Shown in pieces: positions 41,919 through 49,126 of a stretch of 49,126 nucleotides of DNA. The notes under the pieces were generated by a model that had not been told where the DNA came from, did no database searches, and was given only the letters and a program-made list of their open reading frames with translations. The stretch is from Tieghemiomyces parasiticus (taxonomy: Eukaryota; Kickxellomycota; Dimargaritomycetes; Dimargaritales; Dimargaritaceae). A program made the position numbers and the translations under genes. The stretch spans positions 1-49,126 of the forward strand of contig JANBPT010000269.1 in NCBI GenBank assembly GCA_027575765.1, in the 5' to 3' direction. How positions within the stretch are numbered: position 1 is the first letter of the stretch; the number at the start of each line of letters is the position of its first letter.

Positions 41919-42744
41919 GTAAGTACGCTGGTCGGCATCCGGCTGTATGCGTCTCCGGCGCGTAGGATATGGCTCGAACTGGCCTTCCCTTCCCAGTGCG
42001 CATGTACCCTGTGGATAGCAGGGGTGATTGCCTGCCCAGGTTTTTTGGGGTCCATAGTGGAAGCGTGCGTGATTGGCGGCGGATGCGCTTTGCGGGCGAG
42101 GTGACAGATGGAGTGTGTGGAGGCTGGTGTGCTAGATAGCAGGGATTTTCACTCCCTTTGGCTCCTCCGCCGTCCCGCCTCGCTGCCGCCTCTAAATCAC
42201 CATGCTCCGTTTGGCCCTGTACCACCAGTGTGCAACGTTCTCTCTCCCGGTTGACGTGTGTGCTCGCGCCTCGCATTTGGTTGCCGCCTCTCGCCCGTCT
42301 TCCTTATCGTGGTCTGCTTAACCGCCCCGCCGTCATTGGTGGCGGAATGCCTGTTCCTTGCATATACATATATGCAGGTGCAAGTCGCGTAGTGAAAGGG
42401 GATGGTCACTAGGATACCTATAGCTTGCTATTTTCTCCCGGGCGTGCCTTCACTTTGTTTCGTCCCCGAATCAACTTCCTTCGATGGCGGATTCCCTTTG
42501 CTACCGTGTCTCACCAGCAAAGCATTATAGTTGCCCTGCCTGACCTTGTTGCTAACCAACATCTAAATACCTCGCCCTCCCCCTCTCATTCAACCCACTG
42601 TTGGACTTGGTATAGATCCTCACCGGGCCTTCCATCCCAGTCGGCTACCCTGATTGCCGCTTCCGACTACGCGGGTACCTTTTTTTCCCTTTACTCTTCC
42701 CACCAGCATATCCCCTTCGTAGTTACATTTCTCCCTCGTCTCAG
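41919..42744 (+). other. Candidate 5' leader intron of the Ca2+-ATPase gene
   Basis: A strong donor CAG|GTAAGT at 41919 and a pyrimidine-rich acceptor TCTCCCTCGTCTCAG ending 42744, one base before the start ATG. It would be about 826 nt, long for this genome. It would explain why the region between them is open in one frame but unlike any pump sequence. Other acceptors are possible. Confidence 0.4.
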
Positions 42745-42745
42745 T

Positions 42746-45700
42746 ATGGAATCCCCCACAGCCACGTCGACTACTGACACTCCCACCAAGTCGCGCTTCC
42801 TGCGCACCGCCGGCGAACTCCAGGAGCTCTTTGACGGCAAGAATGTCGACCTTCTCATCGAGTTCGGCGGCGTCGCCGGTCTGGCCAAGGCCCTGGATAC
42901 GAGTTTAGATTACGGTCTCATCGTCCAAGGTGACCAGCCTGAGACCTCACGGCGACATAGCCAGCGGCCCACCGGTTCCGATTCCGTCTCCTCTGCCCCG
43001 ATCGCGGACATACTCCCGGCCGACGCCGCCCACTACCGCGGCGATGTGATCAATACCATCCGCGGTCAGTTTGCAGAGCGCATCGCCCAGTACGGCGCTA
43101 ACGTTCTACCTGCGGTCAAAATCAAGAGCTTCTGGCGGCTAGCCTGGGAGGCCATGCAGGAGAAGATCATTATCGTGCTTGCTATTGCTGCCGTCGTGTC
43201 CCTAGGCCTGGGTATCTACGAAGATGTGTCGTCCGATTCGGATGGCGAGGCCAAGGTCAACTGGGTCGAAGGCTTCGCCATCATCGTTGCCATCTTGATT
43301 GTTATCCTAGCCGGCTCCGTTAACGACTACCAGAAGGAACGTCAGTTCCAGAAACTCAATGCCAAAAAGGACGATCGTCAAATCAAAGTGCTACGTAACG
43401 GCGGCCCCCAGTTCGTGTCAGTCTACGCCGTCCAGGTGGGCGATGTGCTCGAGATTGAGCCTGGAGATATCATGTGCGCCGACGCTATCCTCATTCGCAA
43501 CACCAACGGGATGCGGTGCGATGAGAGTTCTGTGACCGGCGAATCGGACCCCATCCGTAAGCACTCCCTGGCTCTGACCGTGGACCCCGCGACGGGTCAA
43601 CCCCAGCTCCACGCCGTCGAGGGCACCGACCCGCTGCTCATCTCCGGCTCCAAGGTCCTGGAGGGTCTAGGCCGCTGCCTAGTCGTGGCCGTGGGTCCGC
43701 ACAGTTTCTACGGCAAGACCTTAATGAGCCTGCGCACCGAGAACCAGGAAACCCCGCTGCAGGCCAAGCTGAACCGCCTGGCCGGCCACATTTCGAAACT
43801 GGGCCTGGCCGCGGCCGTCCTCATGTTGGTCGTCCTCCTCATCCGGTACTTTGTCCATTTCGGCCAGCATCCCGAGAGCCGCGGTGGAGCCACCACCATC
43901 GTGAGCGCCATCGTGCGCATCGTCATTACCACCGTCACCATCGTAGTGGTGGCCGTACCTGAGGGCCTGCCCCTGGCTGTCACCCTGGCCCTGGCCTACG
44001 CGACCACCCGCATGGTACGCGACAACTGCCTGGTGCGCGTACTAGCCTCCTGTGAGACCATGGGTAATGCTACCACAATCTGCTCTGACAAGACCGGAAC
44101 CCTGACCCAGAACCACATGACCGTCGTCGCCGGCACTCTCGGCGACAATTACCGGTTCGCCCGTGCTATGCCTCGGAGTGAATTGAGTCTGCCGGCGTCC
44201 AATCCCGCCGCCTCCATTCTGGGCAGCAGTGCTGGTGGAAGTGGATCTGCCGCTCCCAGCCGGCGCCACCGCCGCCAGGCCAACCACGGCCGCGTACATC
44301 GCTGGGTTCGCGGCCACCACGGGCATGAGGCGACCAGCACCTCCGACCCCACCGACGGCCTTACCGTCCCGGACGTCAAAATCGTCATCACCGAGGTCGA
44401 CCGCGCTTCCACCCGCCAGGCCACCGCCGACGGTGAGATCAGCCCCAGTCTGCACGACCATCTTCTGGGCGATGGGTACGAGGACGGCCGCCTCTCGTTC
44501 GTCTCGGATCGGTCAGCGGCTTCCGGCACCCATTCCACCATGAGCGGCCGGACTGACGGAATCCTGGATCTGTCTCATCTCCCTCATAAGGTGCCCGGCC
44601 GCGTTCTAGCTCTGATCCACGAGGCCGTCGTACTCAACTCCACCGCTTTCGAACGAGATGCTAAGGATACTACCCCCGCTGACCTTGCTAAGCCCGAGAC
44701 GGACGAGGGCGTGTCAAGTGCGGTGGCCGGGGCCCTGCCGACCTCGTCACGCTGGAACCGTTTGCGCCACCGCCTTGGTCGCCAGGCCGATGGGGCCGAG
44801 GCTGTGCCGCTCGGACCCATGCCGTCACGGCCCTCCACTGCCGGCGGTCATGCCGCCGACGGACCCGGGTTCGAAGGGTCTAAAACCGAAGTGGCCCTCC
44901 TGGAGTGGGCGATGCGCACGGGTGCGCCCAGTGTGCCGTCCATTCGTTCCTCGGTCGAAACCGTTCAGGTGTGGCCTTTCAGTAGTGCCACTAAGCGCAT
45001 GACTACCATCGTCAAGTATGTGCGCAAGCCTGCCGGTGGTGGTCCCGCCGATATCTTTTGGCGGCTCTATGTCAAGGGCGCCCCCGAACTACTCCTGCCC
45101 CACTGTATCTCCCAGCTCCACGCTCCCGCGAATTACCACCGAGCGCTCGGTAGCGGTCAGTTAACGCCGACCACGTCACACTCTGACGCCGGTTCCATCC
45201 CGCCCTCTCCGACGGCATCATTCCCACACAGCCCCGGGCCTAGCTGGTCCCCGCGCAGTGTCACCCCGCAGCCTACCGAGTTGGCCGACGAGGCAAGCAT
45301 CCCATTCCTTACGGTCAGTCCGCCGGCCGAGGCTAGTAGCAGCGGCGACCAGAGTGACCAGCACCGCCCCTCCTCGACGAGCCCCTCCCTGCGAGATCCG
45401 ACCGCCGTTTCCCCTACCCTGACTTCCGGTTCGTCCCATCCGATTACCGTCCCGGCCCTCCACGTGCCCTCGTCATCCAATGACGCATCCTTCGGCGCTA
45501 GTCCCCTGGCCCCAGGTTTCAACTTGGCCATCCCTACGCCCGGTAGCAACGGGGTCAGCCGCGCCGCCTCCGAGGAATACCTGAGCGTGGACAGCGCCCA
45601 GCGCAGTCTACATGCCCTCGCCCGTGGATCCCGCTCAGCCTCCCCGTCAGGCACCTCCGACCGAAGCTTTGTATTTCCGGCAGTCGGTTCCGGCGACATT

Positions 45701-47446
45701 CCCACCATCCCACTCGGTGCGCACGAGGCCCAGGCCATCGAAGCCGCCATCGCTGAGTACTCCAACCGCTCCCTGCGTACCATTGGCCTGGCCTACCGCG
45801 AATTCCCCACCTACGAGGAGGCCCTCTTCGAGGCCGATACGGACGAGGCCATTACCCAAGGCCTCACTTGGTTGGGCCTTTTCGGTATTGAGGATCCGCT
45901 GCGACCCGGTGTGGTGGAGAGCGTGGCGCTGTCCCGCCAGGCCGGGGTGATGGTGCGGATGGTCACGGGTGATAATATGCTCACGGCCAAGGCCATCGCC
46001 ACCCAGTGCGGTATCTATGTGCCCAATTCCGGCGGCCTCATCATGGAAGGCCCCCAGTTCCGCAAGCTCAGTCCCCTGGAGATGGACCTGGTGGTGCCAC
46101 GCCTCCAGGTGCTGGCGCGCAGCAGTCCCGAGGACAAGAAAACTCTCGTCAACTGGCTGCAGCGAGCCAATGAGGTGGTGGCGGTGACGGGCGACGGGAC
46201 CAACGACGGACCCGCTCTTAAGTCGGCCGATATCGGGTTCAGTATGGGGATTGCTGGTACCGAGGTGGCCAAGGAAGCCTCGTCCATCATCCTCATGGAT
46301 GACAACTTCGCATCGATCGTAAAGGCCACCATGTGGGGTCGCTGCGTCAACGACGCGGTCAAGAAGTTCCTGCAGTTCCAGCTCACCGTCAACATTACTG
46401 CGGTCCTACTGGCCTTTATATCCGCCGTCTCCGACAGTAACCAGGCGTCGATCCTGACCGCCGTCCAGTTGCTGTGGGTCAACCTTATCATGGACACCTT
46501 GGCTGCTCTGGCTTTGGCCACCGATCCGCCTACCGTCGCCCTGCTGCAACGCCCGCCGGATAAGCGTCACGCGGCGCTCATCAGCCTGCCGATGTGGAAG
46601 ATGATTATCGGCCAGGCCATCTATCAGATCGCCGTGTGCCTGGTTTTGTACTATTGCCCTGGTATCTTTAACCTACACCCGTCACTCAACAAGACGGATG
46701 ACGCAATGCACCGGGCCCTCGTGTTCAACGCTTTCGTGTTCATGCAGCTCTTCAACGAGATCAACGCGCGGGTTCTCGACGACCAACTCAACGTGTTTCA
46801 TCGGATCCACAAGAACTACTACTTTGGGGTCATTTTTCTACTGACCTTGGTCCTGCAGGTTATCATCGTGGAGTTTGGCGGCGTCGCGTTCAAGACCCAC
46901 CACCAGCCGTGGTACCTGTGGCTGACGGCCGTCATAATCGGCGCCCTGGCCCTCCCGCTCGCTGTCGTCATCAAGGCCGTCCCAGACCGCTGGTTCGGCT
47001 GGTTGCCGGCCAGTATCACCGATATCTACCATCATCCGCAGGATCTTTCCTGGCAGAACCCCGCCCTCGCTGTGCACAACCATATCTCCGGCCACCCTCT
47101 GTCCAAGTCCCGTAACCACGTCTCGTTGGACATGCACAGCCCGCTAACCCCTGGCAGCACTCCGACCGACGAAAAAGTGGCCCCATTGCCCTCCCCCTCG
47201 GCCTCCCCGCTACACCGCCCCGTGTCACCCGCAAATGGCGGTGGTGGGTTTGGATTCCGGCGTAAACCTACATCAACCGGACTCACTTCCGCCGCCGTCA
47301 TGATCCCCACCCTCACTCTCACTTCAGTGGCCGTTAGCAACGAGCTCGCCCGCGGACAGCCCACGCCGTTCAAGGATGATGTCTACGTACCCGTACCGCT
47401 GAGCGAGAAGTCTCGGGCTTCGTCCGAGGCAGACCGTAAGGACTGA
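42746..47446 (+). CDS. PMC1: P-type Ca2+-ATPase, plasma-membrane/vacuolar (PMCA/Pmc1) type
   Basis: 1566 residues from the ATG at 42746 (MESPTATS). The frame is open 107 codons upstream but starts at TTG and lacks homology. It pumps Ca2+ out of the cytosol; fungal homologues sit in the vacuole. The N-terminal ISxx-like helix region, the first membrane pair (IIIVLAIAAVVSLGLGIY, VEGFAIIVAILIVILAGSVND), CDESSVTGESDP, VVVAVPEGLPLAVTLALAY, the phosphorylation site DKTGTLT (D448), VKGAPELLL, MVTGDN, TGDGTNDGPAL (about 1148) and VQLLWVNLIMDTLAALALAT are all present. Two low-complexity inserts of roughly 200 residues each interrupt the cytosolic catalytic loop, after GTLG and after CISQLHAP. The C-terminal tail is Ser/Pro rich. 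Family members are usually 1100-1400 residues. Confidence 0.95.
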   Translation: MESPTATSTTDTPTKSRFLRTAGELQELFDGKNVDLLIEFGGVAGLAKALDTSLDYGLIVQGDQPETSRRHSQRPTGSDSVSSAPIADILPADAAHYRGDVINTIRGQFAERIAQYGANVLPAVKIKSFWRLAWEAMQEKIIIVLAIAAVVSLGLGIYEDVSSDSDGEAKVNWVEGFAIIVAILIVILAGSVNDYQKERQFQKLNAKKDDRQIKVLRNGGPQFVSVYAVQVGDVLEIEPGDIMCADAILIRNTNGMRCDESSVTGESDPIRKHSLALTVDPATGQPQLHAVEGTDPLLISGSKVLEGLGRCLVVAVGPHSFYGKTLMSLRTENQETPLQAKLNRLAGHISKLGLAAAVLMLVVLLIRYFVHFGQHPESRGGATTIVSAIVRIVITTVTIVVVAVPEGLPLAVTLALAYATTRMVRDNCLVRVLASCETMGNATTICSDKTGTLTQNHMTVVAGTLGDNYRFARAMPRSELSLPASNPAASILGSSAGGSGSAAPSRRHRRQANHGRVHRWVRGHHGHEATSTSDPTDGLTVPDVKIVITEVDRASTRQATADGEISPSLHDHLLGDGYEDGRLSFVSDRSAASGTHSTMSGRTDGILDLSHLPHKVPGRVLALIHEAVVLNSTAFERDAKDTTPADLAKPETDEGVSSAVAGALPTSSRWNRLRHRLGRQADGAEAVPLGPMPSRPSTAGGHAADGPGFEGSKTEVALLEWAMRTGAPSVPSIRSSVETVQVWPFSSATKRMTTIVKYVRKPAGGGPADIFWRLYVKGAPELLLPHCISQLHAPANYHRALGSGQLTPTTSHSDAGSIPPSPTASFPHSPGPSWSPRSVTPQPTELADEASIPFLTVSPPAEASSSGDQSDQHRPSSTSPSLRDPTAVSPTLTSGSSHPITVPALHVPSSSNDASFGASPLAPGFNLAIPTPGSNGVSRAASEEYLSVDSAQRSLHALARGSRSASPSGTSDRSFVFPAVGSGDIPTIPLGAHEAQAIEAAIAEYSNRSLRTIGLAYREFPTYEEALFEADTDEAITQGLTWLGLFGIEDPLRPGVVESVALSRQAGVMVRMVTGDNMLTAKAIATQCGIYVPNSGGLIMEGPQFRKLSPLEMDLVVPRLQVLARSSPEDKKTLVNWLQRANEVVAVTGDGTNDGPALKSADIGFSMGIAGTEVAKEASSIILMDDNFASIVKATMWGRCVNDAVKKFLQFQLTVNITAVLLAFISAVSDSNQASILTAVQLLWVNLIMDTLAALALATDPPTVALLQRPPDKRHAALISLPMWKMIIGQAIYQIAVCLVLYYCPGIFNLHPSLNKTDDAMHRALVFNAFVFMQLFNEINARVLDDQLNVFHRIHKNYYFGVIFLLTLVLQVIIVEFGGVAFKTHHQPWYLWLTAVIIGALALPLAVVIKAVPDRWFGWLPASITDIYHHPQDLSWQNPALAVHNHISGHPLSKSRNHVSLDMHSPLTPGSTPTDEKVAPLPSPSASPLHRPVSPANGGGGFGFRRKPTSTGLTSAAVMIPTLTLTSVAVSNELARGQPTPFKDDVYVPVPLSEKSRASSEADRKD

Positions 47447-48607
47447 GCATAGTCATGATATGGAGCCGGGTCAAACGCCGGCGAAAGAAGGGGCCCGATA
47501 CTCCATGATGCACCTACTTTTAAAGCAAACATGATCGGTTTTTTTCTCCATCTATTTCGGAGGCATCCTACTATTCGATATGTACCATACCCTTTCTCTT
47601 AACTTTCTCGCAAAACACCTTACGGTATGCTCCCTCCCTCTGGCTCATTCTGGCCGCTGCAGTTCCATGAGAAAACGCGGCCTAATCCTTCTCTAGCTTA
47701 CGACCATACCCTGCAATTAATTGCATACCATTAATAAAAATTCCGTTAATTTGGACTAGAATATCCAAAAGCATAATGTAGCCGATGAGGGCCCACCGGG
47801 GGGGGGACCGTCCGGTCCAAGTCTACAGCCATTCGCCACACTTGGCCGTCCTATTAGACCACCCATCTGATCTGGACTTCCTTCACGATACAGCCTCACC
47901 TGCATGGCTGAGAAAATTGGTAGCGTCCTGCCGACTTCGGCATCGAACTCGACTGGAGCCCGGGCCCTGCCCATCACAGGGGGGGGGGGGGCGGAGCCGA
48001 AGCCTGCTACGCGCGATAGTTATGGTTCGGTATATCTAGTGAAACCTCAATATTAGAATGATAGAGAAGATAGCCAACCCCAGACCCGGCAGATGCGGCC
48101 GCATTCCTCTTGCTGTCCGTTGGGGGTCCAGGTGAAACGCAAGGGATGGGAGAGAGATGGACGATCATTACTGTCCCTCATGGGAGATCGTGTCGTAAAA
48201 ACCCCCATCTACCCCACCAAACGGGTCCCTATCATCCGTTACCGCGCATGTTTAAAGCTAGCGAATTGTTAACAAATATTTATTAGTAAAGCGTGCAATA
48301 AATAACCTGGATTACATGTATGGCGACTTCTACTAGAGGTCGCCAAATTTAGGCCCGTATAACGTATCTAAAGGTATCAGACCTGGCTTGTAGTATAGTA
48401 CAACCCAACTTTAAGAACCCTCCTTCCCCACAGTACATCTTCGACTCTCAACTTTTAATCACACCAGGGATTGAGGTCCCTGCCCATTTTCCGGTCCTTG
48501 TTAAGCGGGTATAATGGTAACCCTCGCTTAATATCTAACTGTCCTAACCACAGTGAGGGACAGGGTGTCCGTTCTAAACCAACTACTACAAAAATTCATC
48601 GTGTTAA
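47447..48607. other. Intergenic between the Ca2+-ATPase and the NRPS fragment
   Basis: An AATAAA at 47733-47738 may end the pump transcript. A run of 13 G lies at about 47979-47991. A near-perfect 25-bp palindrome lies at 48321-48345. No earlier adenylation-domain motif (such as the SGTTG loop) is seen in any frame. Confidence 0.5.
48321..48345. repeat. 25-bp near-perfect palindrome
   Basis: TGGCGAC at 48321-48327 pairs with GTCGCCA at 48339-48345. The intervening bases also pair around a TACTAG centre except for one T/G pair and the central base. Confidence 0.7.
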
Positions 48608-49126
48608 ATACGCCGTCCTACCCAGCAATATGGAGGTGTGGGTTGCGTGCTAATGTCTGCCATTGGGTATTCGGCCCACTGCCTGAATCTTAGCTCTATT
48701 ATAGTCGGCGCTGATTCCCTTCCTTCGTCAGTTGCAAGGAACTGGTCTACCCAGGTCCGCCTCCATAACTTCTACGGCCCCAGTGAAGCCACAATTACCT
48801 GCCTCGCTAAGCTCATCGTACCGGCTGAGATGATAGCAATCGGCACTCCTCTGTCGAACGTCCAGTGTCACATTATCGATAACCAACTCCGACCTGTCCC
48901 CGTAGGCGTCATTGGCGAGATTTGCATTGGCGGAGTGGGAGTTTATGAGGGATATTGGAAACAACCGGACCTAACCAAAAACATATTTTTGGCCAATCCA
49001 TTTGGCCCCGGAAGACTGTATCGTACTGGTGACCTGGGTTACTGGCTGTCCAACGGTGAGGTGCAAGTACTGGGCCGCAAGGACTTCCAGGTCAAACTAC
49101 GCGGTTTCCGTATCGAGCTGGGTGAG
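48608..49126 (+). CDS. Nonribosomal peptide synthetase adenylation domain, partial
   Basis: The frame is open from 48608 to the window end and runs off it. It carries the second half of an NRPS adenylation domain: motif A5 NFYGPSEATI, A6 GEICIGGVGVYEGYW, A7 LYRTGDLGYW and A8 GRKDFQVKLRGFRIELGE. A-domains activate an amino acid as its adenylate. The motif order and spacing fit NRPS rather than Lys2 or acyl-CoA ligases. Motifs A1-A4 are not found upstream, and a TAA closes the frame at 48605. An exon could begin at the acceptor-like CTACCCAG ending 48625, but no upstream exon is recognised, so this may be a 5'-truncated copy. Substrate cannot be predicted because most specificity residues lie upstream. 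Confidence 0.85.
   Translation, partial: MRRPTQQYGGVGCVLMSAIGYSAHCLNLSSIIVGADSLPSSVARNWSTQVRLHNFYGPSEATITCLAKLIVPAEMIAIGTPLSNVQCHIIDNQLRPVPVGVIGEICIGGVGVYEGYWKQPDLTKNIFLANPFGPGRLYRTGDLGYWLSNGEVQVLGRKDFQVKLRGFRIELGE

Noticed and set aside
42425..42745. 107-codon upstream extension of the Ca2+-ATPase
   Set aside because: It begins at TTG, has no pump homology, and ends at a strong splice-acceptor-like sequence, so it is more likely leader intron.
47785..48039. Segment whose translation (HLAVLLDHPSDLDFL) vaguely recalls the middle of an adenylation domain
   Set aside because: The resemblance is short, the order of motifs is not kept, and it contains a long G run. Treated as chance.

Overview
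The window reads as nuclear DNA of a filamentous, probably early-diverging (zygomycete-grade) fungus. The evidence is: GC-rich, almost intron-free housekeeping genes with short introns of about 105-180 nt; an O-GlcNAc transferase, an enzyme absent from yeasts; a fungal-type aspartate-semialdehyde dehydrogenase; a Pmc1-type calcium pump; an Rrm4-like RNA-binding protein; a lone 5S rRNA gene; a Ty3/gypsy element of sushi/Tf1 style; and a nonribosomal peptide synthetase fragment. The exact lineage is an inference (Zoopagomycota/Kickxellomycotina-like is my best guess).

Layout. 1-5.7 kb is AT-richer, repeat-laden DNA with two RNA genes: a 5S rRNA with two solo LTRs stacked directly upstream, and tRNA-Lys(CTT), followed by a 133-bp-arm inverted repeat. 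5.8-11.7 kb (minus) is a 1986-residue O-GlcNAc transferase. 13.7-19.4 kb is a nearly complete Ty3/gypsy retrotransposon with LTRs, a 4-bp target duplication, a self-priming site, a -1 frameshift site, gag and a broken pol. 20.3-22.4 kb (minus) is a protein with three RRMs and two MLLE domains. 24.0-35.3 kb (plus) is a tandem family of five genes and one pseudogene for small proteins of about 200 residues that look like the fungal tubby-C-terminal-like (LURP-one) fold. 35.5-36.8 kb (minus) is a spliced RBM22/Slt11 splicing factor. 37.3-38.5 kb (minus) is HOM2. 38.9-40.6 kb holds a dispersed repeat and a possible copia remnant. 42.7-47.4 kb (plus) is a Ca2+-ATPase. 48.6 kb to the end is part of an NRPS adenylation domain running off the window.

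How the parts relate. The conserved genes are ordinary single-copy cell functions (nutrient-linked glycosylation, mRNA transport, splicing, Asp-family amino acid synthesis, Ca2+ storage) and show no operon-like logic. The accessory interest lies in two places. The first is the tandem tubby-like family, with its conserved 25-nt first exon, start-codon shift and ongoing duplication. The second is the retrotransposon, where all four differences between its two LTRs are CpG transitions and several disabling changes in pol fit the same signature, pointing to cytosine methylation of repeats in this fungus.

Starts were placed at ATG codons. For several genes the longest open frame extends upstream through non-ATG codons, and that extension is treated as untranslated.
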